NCBI RefSeq assembly: GCF_038594605.1
Contig: NZ_JBCFZM010000001.1
Location: 1,302,001-1,366,000 of the forward strand
DNA length: 64,000 nt
From: Alteriqipengyuania bathyomarina_B
GTDB lineage: Bacteria; Pseudomonadota; Alphaproteobacteria; Sphingomonadales; Sphingomonadaceae
Direction of reading: 5' to 3'
Each line of letters starts with the position of its first letter. The first letter of the stretch is position 1. The position numbers and the translations under genes are program-made. Under the pieces are notes generated by a model that was given only the letters and a program-made list of their open reading frames with translations, had not been told where the DNA came from and searched no databases. Below are positions 36,767 to 47,300 of this stretch, piece after piece.

Positions 36767-37761
36767 TCGACCTCACCACGATCTGGGCCTTCATCATCGC
36801 CTTCGCCATCTTCGCCTATGTGGTGATGGACGGCTTCGACCTTGGCATTGGCATCCTCTTCCCGACCTTCGATGTCGGGCAGGAACGCGACCGGGCGATG
36901 AACTCGATCGCGCCGGTGTGGGATGGCAACGAGACCTGGCTGGTGCTGGGCGGCGGCGGGTTGTTCGCCGCCTTCCCGCTTGCCTACGCGGTGATCCTGC
37001 CCGCAACCTATCCGCTGGTCATCGCAATGCTGCTCGGCCTCGTCTTCCGCGGCGTTGCTTTCGAGTTCCGCTGGCGCGATCCGGCACACCGCAGGTTCTG
37101 GGACGCATCTTTTACCGCAGGCAGCATCGTCGCCGCGTTGGCCCAGGGCATGACGCTCGGCGCGCTGCTGCAAGGCATCGAAGTGACCGACCGCGCCTAT
37201 TCGGGCAGCTGGTTCGACTGGCTGACGCCCTACACGCTGCTGACCGGCGTCGGCACGGTCGCCGGATATGCCCTGCTCGGCGCGACATGGCTGGTTTGGA
37301 AGCTCGATGGCGATGGCCAGGCCCATGCCCGCAAGCTGGGCAAGATTGCTGCCATCGCGACGATCGCGCTGATGGGCGCGGTAAGCCTCTACAACCTTGT
37401 CCTGCGCCCCGAATATGCCGACCACTGGCTGAGCACGCCTGCCATTTACTGGGTCGCACCGATCCCGATCGCGACGCTGATCGTGGCCGGGTTCCTGTGG
37501 CACGCGCTCTCCTGCGACCGTCACTCGAAGCCGTTCTGGCTCGCCCTCGCGTTGTTCTTCTTCGGCCTCGCGGGGGTCGGGGTGACAATCTGGCCCTTTG
37601 TCGTCCCGCCCGGTCTGACGATCTGGGATGCGGCCGCTCCGGAACGCAGCCAGGTGTTCATGCTGGTTGGTGTCGCGATCACCATGCCGTTGATCATCGG
37701 CTATACCGCGTGGGCCTATTGGGTGTTTCGCGGCAAGGTGGGCGATGAAGGCTACCACTGA
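36763..37761 (+). CDS. cydB: Cytochrome bd-type quinol oxidase subunit II (CIO-type)
   Basis: A 332-residue inner-membrane subunit with about eight helices, stabilising subunit I and heme insertion. The N-terminus IWAFIIAFAIFAYVVMDGFDLGIGILFP is diagnostic of CydB, as is the NETWLVLGGGGLFAAFPLAYA segment. Length is typical of CioB-type subunits, shorter than E. coli CydB (379). The ATG start lies inside the cydA stop (ATGA), and its own stop overlaps by one base the start of a 41-codon DUF2474 gene, so all three are translationally coupled. No cydDC assembly genes are in the window. Confidence 0.95.
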   Translation: MIDLTTIWAFIIAFAIFAYVVMDGFDLGIGILFPTFDVGQERDRAMNSIAPVWDGNETWLVLGGGGLFAAFPLAYAVILPATYPLVIAMLLGLVFRGVAFEFRWRDPAHRRFWDASFTAGSIVAALAQGMTLGALLQGIEVTDRAYSGSWFDWLTPYTLLTGVGTVAGYALLGATWLVWKLDGDGQAHARKLGKIAAIATIALMGAVSLYNLVLRPEYADHWLSTPAIYWVAPIPIATLIVAGFLWHALSCDRHSKPFWLALALFFFGLAGVGVTIWPFVVPPGLTIWDAAAPERSQVFMLVGVAITMPLIIGYTAWAYWVFRGKVGDEGYH

Positions 37762-37886
37762 TGTCCGAAGGCGAACCTGGCACCCCTCTATGGCGCCGCC
37801 TCGGCTGGATGGCGGCGATCTGGGGCATGAGTGTCGGCGCACTCGGTATCGTCGCCTATCTCATCCGCTGGTGGCTGATGGGCTGA
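37761..37886 (+). CDS. DUF2474 family small subunit of cytochrome bd oxidase (CydX-like)
   Basis: A 41-residue protein translated from an ATG that overlaps the cydB stop by one base. The short polar N-terminus (MSEGEPGTPLWRRLGW) is followed by one hydrophobic helix and ends in RWWLMG. Small single-helix proteins of the DUF2474 family sit at the end of CIO-type operons and probably stabilise the oxidase, as CydX does in E. coli. The call rests on position, size and the PLWRRLGW pattern. Confidence 0.8.
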   Translation: MSEGEPGTPLWRRLGWMAAIWGMSVGALGIVAYLIRWWLMG

Positions 37887-37971
37887 CACCCATCGGTATC
37901 GGGTCGTCAATCGCAACTTCTTGTCAGCGGCCCCTCGCCCTTTAATGAACGGTGGCGTATAGCTGAGCGTC

Positions 37972-39456
37972 ATGCGCCGCGCGATTCTCTTCGGGACCTT
38001 CGCACTCGCCCTCTCGGGATGTGCCAGCATGGCACCCGAGCGCGCGCAGCCAGAGATCGCCGCGCAGCTTCCCAACACTTTCCCGAATTCGGAAAACATG
38101 GGCGAATACCGGCCCGATGCATGGTGGACGGCGTTCGACGATCCGGTGCTGAACGCGCTGGTGGAAGACGCGCTGGCCGATAATCTGGACATCGCGGAGG
38201 CTGCGGCTCGCGTCGCCCAGGCTGCCGCCCAGGCGCGCGTCGCACGCTCCGCGCTGTTTCCCGGCATCAACGCCAGCGGCGATGCGAGCTATTCCAACAC
38301 TCCGCTCAGCGGCAGCGCCTTTGGCGGACTCGCCGGGGCAGGTGGTGGTGGCCCGACCCGGATCGAGAACGATTCCTACTCGCTGGGACTCGGCGCATCC
38401 TACGAGGTCGACCTGTTCGGCCGTGCCCGCAGCGATTTTGCTGCCGCCCGTGCCGATGCCATCGCCGCCGAGTACGATTACCGCTCGGTCCAGCTGGCTG
38501 CTGCCGCCGAGACGATCGCCACCTATTTCGAAATCGTCGACGGCCGCCGCCAGATCGAGCTGACACTCGAAACTCTCGACCTGCTGGCCGAACGTACGGT
38601 CCAGACGCAGGAGCGTTTTCGGCGCGGCCTGACACCGAGCTTCGAACTCTATCAGGTGCAGCAGGACGAACGGAACACGCAGGCCTCGCTGCCGCAGGCG
38701 GAGGCGGCGCTGGACGATGCGCAGGGGCGGCTGGCGCTGCTGGTGCGCGAATATCCGCAAACGATGGAAGAGCGGCTCGACCGCCAGCTGTTGCCCCGCC
38801 TCGTGTTCGACGAAGTGCCCGCCGGCCTGCCCGCGGACCTGCTCGGCCAGCGGCCCGATGTCGCCGCAGCATGGGCGCGCCTCGAAGCGGCACGGCTGCG
38901 GGTCGGCGCGCGCCGGGCAGAACGCTTTCCCGCGATCACGCTGACCGCCGCCCCCGGCACGCAAGGGGGCGAAATCGGCAGCGTGCTCGATGTGGCCAAC
39001 AACTGGGCCATCAACCTCGCCGCCGGGCTGACCGCGCCGATCTTCCAGGGCGGGCGCATCTCCGCCAATATCGAGGCCGCGCGCGCGACTTACGACCAGC
39101 AGGTTGCCAATTACGCTCGCACCGTGCTGACCGCTTATCGCGAAGCCAACAGCGCGATCGAGGAATACGAGGAAAACCGCCAGCGCTACGCGCTGATCCT
39201 CGCCCAGCGGGAGGACGCGCAGTTCTCCGCCGAGCTTCAGGCGCGTCGCTTCGAGGCAGGCGTGGGCGACTATGTCAGCTATCTCGACGCGCTGCGGGCG
39301 GTCTATCAGGTTGAGGCGGCACTATCCTCGGCCGGTCGCGCGGTCGCATTGTCGCGCCTTGACGTTCATCGCGCACTCGGCGGCGACTGGGCGGCGGGCG
39401 TCGAACCCAATCCGGTCGGGCTGATCCCCGCTCCCCAAGAAGGACAAGAGCCATGA
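37972..39456 (+). CDS. TolC/OprM-type outer membrane lipoprotein of an RND efflux system
   Basis: A 494-residue outer-membrane channel of the NodT/OprM family. The signal peptide ends in a lipobox (LALSGCAS), giving a lipidated N-terminal cysteine. The body carries the two repeated coiled-coil regions of the outer membrane factor fold, with family segments WWTAFDDPVLNALVEDAL at the start and LGASYEVDLFGRARSD and YLDALRAVYQVE later. It forms the exit duct for the adaptor and pump encoded next, starting an operon with four-base overlaps. Substrate is unknown; the pump group is broad and includes drug, detergent and dye exporters. Confidence 0.93.
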   Translation: MRRAILFGTFALALSGCASMAPERAQPEIAAQLPNTFPNSENMGEYRPDAWWTAFDDPVLNALVEDALADNLDIAEAAARVAQAAAQARVARSALFPGINASGDASYSNTPLSGSAFGGLAGAGGGGPTRIENDSYSLGLGASYEVDLFGRARSDFAAARADAIAAEYDYRSVQLAAAAETIATYFEIVDGRRQIELTLETLDLLAERTVQTQERFRRGLTPSFELYQVQQDERNTQASLPQAEAALDDAQGRLALLVREYPQTMEERLDRQLLPRLVFDEVPAGLPADLLGQRPDVAAAWARLEAARLRVGARRAERFPAITLTAAPGTQGGEIGSVLDVANNWAINLAAGLTAPIFQGGRISANIEAARATYDQQVANYARTVLTAYREANSAIEEYEENRQRYALILAQREDAQFSAELQARRFEAGVGDYVSYLDALRAVYQVEAALSSAGRAVALSRLDVHRALGGDWAAGVEPNPVGLIPAPQEGQEP

Positions 39457-40787
39457 GCCGTCAGGCCATTCTCGCGCTGGCCGTGCTCGGCGGCGCGATT
39501 CTTCTCGCCGTGTTGATGGTTACGCTGCGGCCCGAACCCGAGGAGCAGGAGCGTGTCGAGCAGGAGCCGCTGGTCGAAACCGTTGCGTTCGAACGAGGGA
39601 CCGGCCCGCTGGAAGTGCGTGGCAGCGGGACGGTTCAGGCCCGTGAGACGGTGACCGTGGGGGCGGAAGTCTCGGGACGCCTGGTCTACGTCAATCCCGC
39701 GTTCCAGGAAGGGCGGATCGTGCCGCGCGGGGCGACGCTGTTCCGCGTGAACCCGGTCGACTTCCAGAACCAGGTCCGCTCGGCCCGCGCCGATGTCGCC
39801 GCGCAGGATGTCGCGGTGCTGCAGGCCCGCGAGGAAGTCGAGATCGCACGCGATGAGCTGGAGCGTTTCGCCCGACGTCAGGCGACGCGCGAGGTGTTGC
39901 AGGCCGGGATCGATCCCGACGATTACGCCGCGCGTATCCTCCCGCCGACAATGCTTGCCCGGCAGGGTTTTTCCGGAGGAGAGAGCGCTGCGGGCGAGCC
40001 TGCAGCCGCGCCCAGCCGCCTCGCGACCCGCGAACCGCAGCTACGCTCCGCCCAGGCCGCGCGCGAGCGTGCCGCAGCCAACCTCGAAGCGGCGCAGCTC
40101 ACGCTGTCTCGCACGCGTATCTCCGCGCCTTTCAGCAGTCTCGTGCGGGAAGAGTCCGCAGCAGTCGGCACGCTGGTCCAGCCGGGGCAGATGCTCGGCA
40201 CGCTGGTGGCGACCGACGCCTTCGAAGTGCGCGTCGCACTTACGGAGGACGAGGCTGCGCTGATCCCCTCGTTATTGCGGCCCGGTGGCGGCCGGATACC
40301 GGCAAGCGTGTTTTTCGATTACGGCGGCATCACCTACCGGTGGGAGGCCTTCGTCGATCGCGCGGACCCGATTCTCGATCCCGAAACCCGCACGATCGAC
40401 GTATTCCTGCAGGTCCCTTCACCGCTGCAATCGGGCGAGCCTGTCGATAGCGACGGCCCGCCCGGCCCGCCCCTGCTGCTCGGCAGCTTCGTCGATGCGC
40501 GCATGACGGGCGAGGCTTCGGTGCCGTTCGCGCGCATTCCGATCAGGGCCCTGCGCCCGGGCAATCAGGTCTGGGTCGTTCGCGACGGGCGACTGCGCAT
40601 CCTGCCGGTGCGGGTCATCCAACGAACCGACGAGGTGGCCTATGTCACAACGCCCAGCCTCGCCGTGGGTGGACGGATCGTGACCAGCAACCTGCGCGCG
40701 CCGACCGACGGCATGCGCGTTCGCCTGAGCTCGCAACAGCCCCGCACGGCAACCCCGGCCGATGCAGAGCCGCCGCGCGGTGAGTAA
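39453..40787 (+). CDS. RND efflux periplasmic adaptor (membrane fusion protein)
   Basis: A 444-residue adaptor with an N-terminal membrane anchor (residues 2-24), lipoyl-like and beta-barrel domains, and a helical hairpin. The sequence DVAVLQAREEVEIARDELE and GTVQARETVTVGAEVSGRL are typical of the HlyD/AcrA family. It bridges the inner-membrane pump and the TolC-type channel. Its start overlaps the preceding gene by four bases (ATGA), and its end overlaps the pump gene by 26 bases, confirming one transcript. The extended anchor followed by an acidic linker (PEPEEQERVEQE) is usual for the subgroup. Confidence 0.92.
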   Translation: MSRQAILALAVLGGAILLAVLMVTLRPEPEEQERVEQEPLVETVAFERGTGPLEVRGSGTVQARETVTVGAEVSGRLVYVNPAFQEGRIVPRGATLFRVNPVDFQNQVRSARADVAAQDVAVLQAREEVEIARDELERFARRQATREVLQAGIDPDDYAARILPPTMLARQGFSGGESAAGEPAAAPSRLATREPQLRSAQAARERAAANLEAAQLTLSRTRISAPFSSLVREESAAVGTLVQPGQMLGTLVATDAFEVRVALTEDEAALIPSLLRPGGGRIPASVFFDYGGITYRWEAFVDRADPILDPETRTIDVFLQVPSPLQSGEPVDSDGPPGPPLLLGSFVDARMTGEASVPFARIPIRALRPGNQVWVVRDGRLRILPVRVIQRTDEVAYVTTPSLAVGGRIVTSNLRAPTDGMRVRLSSQQPRTATPADAEPPRGE

Positions 40788-43700
40788 CGCCGAGGACACA
40801 TCCGGCCCGGTCGACCGCTTCGGCAACGAGGCGGATCGCGCGCGCGACCGCACCGGGCCGATCGCCTTCATGGCAAAGAACGGCGTCGCATCGAACCTGC
40901 TGCTGTTCGCGATGTTCATCGCGGGCTATTTCTCCTTCACCACCATCGTGCAGGAGGTGTTCCCAGAGAGCAGCCTCGACACGATTTCGGTCTCCGTCAC
41001 CTATCCGGGCGCGACGCCCGAGGAGATCGAGGAATCGATCGTCCAGAAGGTGGAAGAGGCGGTCGAAGCGATCGAGGGGGTGAAGGAAATCTCGGCCACG
41101 GCCTCCGAAGGCCGCGGCGTGGTCAACGTCGAACTCGAACTGGGCACCGACATCGCCCGGGCGCTCGACGAAGTGAAGTCCGAAGTCGATCAGATCCAGA
41201 CCTTCCCCGACGATGCCGAGGAACCCGATATCCGCGAATTGACGACGCGCGCGGTCGTCTTGCGGATCGCGCTTTTCGGCGATGTCGACGAACGCACGCT
41301 CAAAGAAACCGCCTACCGGCTTGAAGACGCGGCATCGAGCCTGCCCGAGATCAGCTATGTCGAGACCTCTGCGGTTCGCAATTACGAGATCTATGCCGAT
41401 GTCCCCCAGTCGCGCCTGCGCGCGCTGGGCCTGTCGCTGCCGCAGGTTGCCCAGATCGTCGGTCAGTCCAGCCTCGATAGTCCGGCGGGCGCGATCGAGA
41501 CCGGTACCGAGGAAGTGCGCGTGCGCACCATCGGGCAGAACTACAACCAGCAGGACTTCGAGAACATCGTGGTCGTCAGCACGCAGGACGGCGCGACCCT
41601 GACGCTGGGCGACATCGCCGACGTGCAGGACGATTTCGAAGATTCAGACCTCATCACCCGCTTCAACGACGCACCGGTCGCGTTCGTCGATATCTACCGC
41701 ACCAGCGACGAGCGGGTGTTGGACGTGGCGGAAGCGGCCAAGACGCTGGTCGACGAGGATTTCGAACTGCCCGCCGGGGTTTCCTACGCCATCTGGGAAG
41801 ACCGCTCCGAATTGCTCGAGGACCGACTCGCGCTGCTGCTGCGTAATGCCGCACTGGGCCTGATCCTCGTGCTCGGCGCCCTCACCTTGTTCCTCGACTT
41901 GCGACTGGCAGCCTGGACTGCCGTCGGCATCGGCGCGACCTTCGTCGGTGCGATCTTCATCCTCGACTGGGCCGGATCGAGCATCAACATGTTCTCGCTG
42001 TTCGGCTTCATCCTCGCGCTCGGCCTCGTGGTCGACGATGCGGTCGTGGTGGGCGAGAACATCTATGCGGAGCGCGAGCGCGGGCGAACCGGCATCGGCG
42101 CCGCCATCGCAGGCGCCCAGCGCGTGAAGGTGCCCGTCTTCTTCGCGGTCGCCACTACAGTCACCGCTTTCCTGCCGCTGCTGGCGGTTGGCGGGGTGAT
42201 CGGCAAGATCCTGGCCGACATTCCACTGGTCGTGATCGCGGTGCTCACCCTTTCGCTGGTCGAGGCGCTGTACGTCCTCCCGCACCACCTAAGCACCCTG
42301 CCCGACCACGATCATAAGCCCGGCAACCGAGTGACGCGCTTTTTCTCGCGAGTGCAGTCGTGGGTCGATGCGCGTTTCAAGGCCTTCGTAGAGGGCCCAC
42401 TGGATCGCGCACTGCGGTTCGTGGTCGCGATGCCGTACTTCATCGTGGCAAGCGGCGTTGCGCTGCTGATCCTGTTCCTCGCAATGATCCCGGGCGGCAT
42501 CATCAAGTTCGCTTTCTTTCCCGAGATCGAGGGCGACATCGTGGCCGCTACGCTCGAGATGCCATCGGGCACCACGGTGGAGCGGACCGCCGAGGTGACC
42601 GAACGGATCGAGGCCGCCGCCGACCGGGCCTTGGCGCGCTTCGATGCACAGCCGCCGGGCGATGCGCCGGATAATGGCGTGGGGCCTTACTTCCTCGAAG
42701 CGATCTACACGACCATCGGCATGGCGCAGACCGGCCAGGGGCCCGGTGGGGCAGAACGCACACTGCGCCCGAACCTCGCGAATGTGCAGCTGAGCCTGAT
42801 CCCTGCTGCGCAGCGCGAGAGCGTTTCGGCTTCCGCCATCGAACAGGCATGGCGCGAGGAACTGGGCCCTGTGCCCGAGGCACGCTCGCTCTCGATCTCG
42901 TCCTCGCTGCTTGCCGTGGGTGAGCCGGTGAATGTCCAGCTCAGCCACCCCGACGAAGCGATCCTCGATCTCGCCTCGGACCGGCTGATGGAGCAGTTGG
43001 CGCGCGTCACCGGCGTGTTCGATATCGAGAGCGATCAGGACGCGGGCCAGCAGGAAATCGAGCTGCGCCTCAAGCCTGGCGCACGCACGCTCGGTGTGAC
43101 GCTGCAGGATGTCGCCAGCCAGGTCCGCGCCGCGTTCTTCGGTGCCGAGGCGGTGCGCGTGCAGCGCGGGCAGGAAGACGTGCGCGTCTACATCCGCCTG
43201 CCCGAGGACGAACGCGATTCGATCGCCGATATCGAACGTTACCGGGTTCGGCTTCCGGGCGGCGAGGTCGCGCTGTCGAGCATCGCCGAGGTCTCTTTCG
43301 GCGAGGCTCCATCGGTCATTCGGCGCGAGGAAGGCCACAGGATCGCGACCATCACGGCCGATGTCGATAGCGACACGATCGGCGGGCAGGAGGTGGCGAC
43401 ACTTCTGGAACAGGACATCATGCCGCAGCTGACGGCAGACTATCCCTCGCTCCAGTATGATTTCGGGGGAGAGCAGGAGGAGCAGCAGGAAAGCTTCGGC
43501 GATCTCGGCAGTGCCTTCCTGCTGGCACTGGTGGCGATCTACGCGCTGCTTGCAGTGCCCTTCAGATCCTACGTCCAGCCGCTCATCATCATGGCCGCGA
43601 TTCCCTTTGGGATGATCGGCGCGCTGATCGGGCACCTCCTGCTGGGTATCCCGCTGGGCATCCTGTCGATGTTCGGAATTATCGCGCTATCGGGCGTCAT

Positions 43701-44055
43701 CATCAACGGGTCGCTGGTGATGATCGACTTCCTGAATGAAAACCTAGCCAATGGGATGGAACCAGGCGAGGCGATGATCGAAGCGGCCAAATCGCGCTTT
43801 CGCCCCATCATGCTGACCGCGATCACGACCTTCCTGGGCGTCGCACCGATCACCTTCGAAACCAGTCTGCAGGCGCAGTTTCTGATCCCGATGTCCGCCA
43901 GCCTGGGCTTTGGCGTATTGTTCGGCACAGTGCTGCTGGTGCTGCTGATCCCGGCCCTGGCGATCATCCAGATGCGCGCAGAGGCCAGGATCAAGCATTG
44001 GCGTGGCAAGCGGTCGGGCGAGATCGCACTCGGTGGAGAACCGATGGCGAACTGA
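40762..44055 (+). CDS. RND family efflux transporter permease (AcrB/MexB-like)
   Basis: A 1097-residue inner-membrane proton-driven pump with twelve helices and two large periplasmic loops. The transmembrane helix 4 motif LVVDDAVVVGENIYAE carries the paired aspartates needed for proton coupling. The C-terminal half has the matching GVIINGSLVMIDFLNENLANG segment. Length is close to AcrB (1049), with a slightly longer N-terminus before the first helix (residues 1-43). A start at ATG 40762 or GTG 40780 is possible; the first was taken. It is the last gene of a three-gene efflux operon. A miniprotein with a PEP-CTERM-like end lies convergently behind it. Confidence 0.95.
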   Translation: MQSRRAVSNAEDTSGPVDRFGNEADRARDRTGPIAFMAKNGVASNLLLFAMFIAGYFSFTTIVQEVFPESSLDTISVSVTYPGATPEEIEESIVQKVEEAVEAIEGVKEISATASEGRGVVNVELELGTDIARALDEVKSEVDQIQTFPDDAEEPDIRELTTRAVVLRIALFGDVDERTLKETAYRLEDAASSLPEISYVETSAVRNYEIYADVPQSRLRALGLSLPQVAQIVGQSSLDSPAGAIETGTEEVRVRTIGQNYNQQDFENIVVVSTQDGATLTLGDIADVQDDFEDSDLITRFNDAPVAFVDIYRTSDERVLDVAEAAKTLVDEDFELPAGVSYAIWEDRSELLEDRLALLLRNAALGLILVLGALTLFLDLRLAAWTAVGIGATFVGAIFILDWAGSSINMFSLFGFILALGLVVDDAVVVGENIYAERERGRTGIGAAIAGAQRVKVPVFFAVATTVTAFLPLLAVGGVIGKILADIPLVVIAVLTLSLVEALYVLPHHLSTLPDHDHKPGNRVTRFFSRVQSWVDARFKAFVEGPLDRALRFVVAMPYFIVASGVALLILFLAMIPGGIIKFAFFPEIEGDIVAATLEMPSGTTVERTAEVTERIEAAADRALARFDAQPPGDAPDNGVGPYFLEAIYTTIGMAQTGQGPGGAERTLRPNLANVQLSLIPAAQRESVSASAIEQAWREELGPVPEARSLSISSSLLAVGEPVNVQLSHPDEAILDLASDRLMEQLARVTGVFDIESDQDAGQQEIELRLKPGARTLGVTLQDVASQVRAAFFGAEAVRVQRGQEDVRVYIRLPEDERDSIADIERYRVRLPGGEVALSSIAEVSFGEAPSVIRREEGHRIATITADVDSDTIGGQEVATLLEQDIMPQLTADYPSLQYDFGGEQEEQQESFGDLGSAFLLALVAIYALLAVPFRSYVQPLIIMAAIPFGMIGALIGHLLLGIPLGILSMFGIIALSGVIINGSLVMIDFLNENLANGMEPGEAMIEAAKSRFRPIMLTAITTFLGVAPITFETSLQAQFLIPMSASLGFGVLFGTVLLVLLIPALAIIQMRAEARIKHWRGKRSGEIALGGEPMAN

Positions 44056-44070
44056 CCCGATCTGGAGGGT

Positions 44071-44268
44071 TCAGGCGACCCGCTTGCGGGCCATGATCGC
44101 GCCTGCTGCCAGCGCGAAGATCAGCGCTACCGGCGGAGCGGGCACTTCGGTCGGGCCGCCACCGCCGCGCGAGCCGTGCGGATCGCCGTCGGGCGGATTG
44201 GTGTAAGCGGCCGCCGGGGTGGCGGCAGCCAGAAACGCGATACCTGCAAGCGCAGTGAGCTTCTTCAT
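44071..44268 (-). CDS. PEP-CTERM-like sorted miniprotein, 65 residues
   Basis: A 65-residue protein starting MKKLTALAG with a signal peptide (cleavage near AAAYTN). A short Gly/Ser-rich segment follows, and it ends in VPAPP (42-46), a hydrophobic helix and the basic cluster RKR. That C-terminal layout resembles the PEP-CTERM sorting signal recognised by exosortase, in the VPAPP-type variant of sphingomonads. The mature part between signals is only about 20 residues, too short for a folded domain. It sits between the RND and glutamate synthase genes, with no exosortase gene in the window. The assignment is from pattern. Confidence 0.6.
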   Translation of the reverse strand: MKKLTALAGIAFLAAATPAAAYTNPPDGDPHGSRGGGGPTEVPAPPVALIFALAAGAIMARKRVA

Positions 44269-44370
44269 CAATATCTCCATCGTGAGCAAGATGGAGGCTC
44301 GCATATCACCAGCGCCCGCGTCGACCATAGACGCAGGCACTGGCCGGATTTGGAACGGTTTCGAACCGAA

Positions 44371-47300
44371 TTATTTCGCAGAAGCTAACGACTTCTGCTC
44401 CTCGGCAAGCGGGAACTCGAGCTTGTTAACCATGTCCTTGGGAACAACTTGCCAGAAATGTCCGAGACTTGCGCTCCATTCCGATAGCAGAGCCTTGGCA
44501 TGGGCGCTGCCGGTCAGCTCGACATGGCGTTTGACCAGCGCTCGCAATTCCTCGCGCCAATGATCGCTCGCCAACCGCTGCCAAAGGATCGAGCCCCGGT
44601 TTGCCAGCCGCTCGAATCGACCCTCCGGATCGTAGACGAAGGCCATCCCGCCGGTCATCCCGGCTCCAAAATTGCTGCCCACGCGCCCGAGGATAACGGC
44701 CATGCCGCCGGTCATGTATTCGCAGCCATTCGCGCCGCATCCCTCGATCACCGTGCGCGCGCCCGAATTGCGCACCGCAAAACGCTCGCCCGCCTTGCCC
44801 GCCGCGAACAGCGCGCCCGAGGTTGCGCCATACAGCGCGGTGTTGCCGATAATTCCGTTCGCCTCGCTCTTGCGCGGGGCACCCGAAGGTGGATGGACGA
44901 TGATTTCGCCCCCCGAAAGGCCCTTGCCGACATAGTCATTGGCGTCGCCTTCGATCGTCAGGCGAATGCCCTTGGCCAGAAAGGCGCCGAGCGACTGACC
45001 CGCACAGCCGGTCAGACGCACGTCCAGTGTCCCGTCCGGCAGGCCATCGGGTCCGTGCCGGGTCACGACATGCGAAGAGAGCCGCGCGCCCACCGCGCGG
45101 TGCACATTGCGGACCGGCAGTTCGACCTTGATCGGCGTGCCGTCCTCGATCGCTTTGCTTGCGTGGTCGAGCAGTTCGGCATCGAGGCTGTCGGGCACCG
45201 GGTTGCGATGTTCGGCAATCGAGAACACACGCGGCTCGTCGGTCTGCACCTTTTGCAGGATGGGATTGAGGTCGAGATCGTCGAGATGCTCGGCACCGCG
45301 GCTCACCTGCCGTAGCAGCTCGGTCCGCCCGATCACCTCGTCGAGCGAGGAGAAACCGAGCTTGGCAAGAATGTTGCGGACATCCCCGGCGAGGAAGTCC
45401 ATCAGCTGGATCACCTTTTCTGGGCTCCCGCCGAACATTGCGCGCAGGCGCGGGTCTTGCGTGCAGACCCCGACCGGGCATGTATTCGAGTGGCACTGGC
45501 GAACCATGATGCAGCCCATCGCGACCAGGCTCATCGTGCCGATGCCGAATTCCTCGGCGCCGAGGATCGCCCCGATCACGATTTCGCGACCGGTCTTCAA
45601 ACCGCCATCGACCCGCAGTTTCACCTTGTGACGCAATCCGTTGAGCGCGAGCACCTGGTTCACTTCCGCCAGCCCCATTTCCCACGGCGTGCCGGCAAAC
45701 TTGATGCTGGTTTGCGGGCTCGCGCCCGTACCGCCAGTGTGGCCTGAAATCAGGATTGCATCGGCATGCGCCTTGGCGACACCAGCCGCGATCGTGCCGA
45801 TGCCCGCCGCGCTGACCAGCTTCACGCAGACCCGCGCGCGCGGATTGACCTGTTTGAGGTCGTAGATCAGCTGCGCCAGATCCTCGATCGAATAGATGTC
45901 GTGATGCGGCGGTGGCGAGATCAGCGTCACGCCCGGGGTCGAGTGGCGCAGCTTGGCGATCACCTCGTCCACCTTGAAACCGGGCAGTTGCCCGCCTTCG
46001 CCTGGCTTCGCGCCCTGCGCGATCTTGATTTCAATCTCTTCGCAATTGTTGAGGTAGTGCGCGGTGACGCCGAAGCGCCCACTCGCCACCTGCTTCACTC
46101 CGCTATTGGCAAGATCGCCGTTCTCGCGCGGCGTGAAGCGTTCGGCGGATTCTCCGCCTTCGCCGGAGACGGCCTTCGCGCCGATCCGGTTCATTGCGAT
46201 CGCCAGCGTCTCGTGCGCCTCGGGCGACAGCGCACCCAGAGACATGCCCGGAGTCAGGAAGCGCTTGCGGATCGCCTCGACCGGCTCGACCTTGTCCAGC
46301 GGCAGCGGCTCCGCCGCCTCGTCGATGCCGAGCAGATCGCGCAGGTAGATCGGTTCGGCACCTTCGACCGCCTGGACGAAGCGCTTCCACTGCGCCTGAT
46401 TGCCTGTGGCGCAGGCGGTTTGGAGCGCGTGCATCCCATCGGCGCCCCACGCATGCTGCTCCTCGCCCGACCGCTGCCGGTAAAAGCCGCCGATCGGCAG
46501 CTGCGCATGGCGGCTACCGAAAGCATCGGCGTGCCGTTCGGCGGCGCTGACGTGGAGGGAATCGTAACCCTCGCCCGAAATCTTGTTGGGCATGCCGGGG
46601 AACAGGTCTGCCGTGATCGCGCGGCTGAGGCCGACGGCTTCGAAATTATAGCCGCCGCGATAGCTGGAGATGACCGAGATTCCCATTTTGGCCATGATCT
46701 TCAGTAACCCGTCTTCGAGCGCGGTGCGGAAGTTGCCCAGCACCTCCTCGCGGCTCTGATCGCCGTACAGGCCACGCCGATGCCGGGCGAGCAATGCCGC
46801 CTCGGCCAGATAGGGATTAACGCTCGTCGCACCCACGCCGATCAGAACGGCGAGCGTATGCGTATCGAGACATTCGGCGGAACGGACGTTGATCGACGCC
46901 GAAGAGCGCAGGCCCTTGCGCGTCAGGTGCGTGTGGACCGCGGCGGCGGCGAGAATCATCGGCACGCCGATGCGATCGGGACCGGTCGCCTCGTCGGACA
47001 GGAATATCTCGGCCTTTCCGGCCTTGACCATCGATTCCGCCTCGGCCCGGATGCGCTCGATCGCGAAGCGCAGGTCCGCCGCCGCACCGCGTGCGCGGAA
47101 GGTGCAATCGATATCGCCGACATTCTTGCCGAAACCCGCGCGCAGCCGTGCCCAGTCGTGCGAGGTCAGCACCGGGCTCTCCAGCACCAGCACGTGATCG
47201 TTCTGGTCTTCCTCCTCCAGAATATTGGCGAGGTTGGCGTAGCGCGTGCGCAGGCTCATCACATGGCGTTCGCGAAGGGAATCGATCGGCGGGTTGGTGA

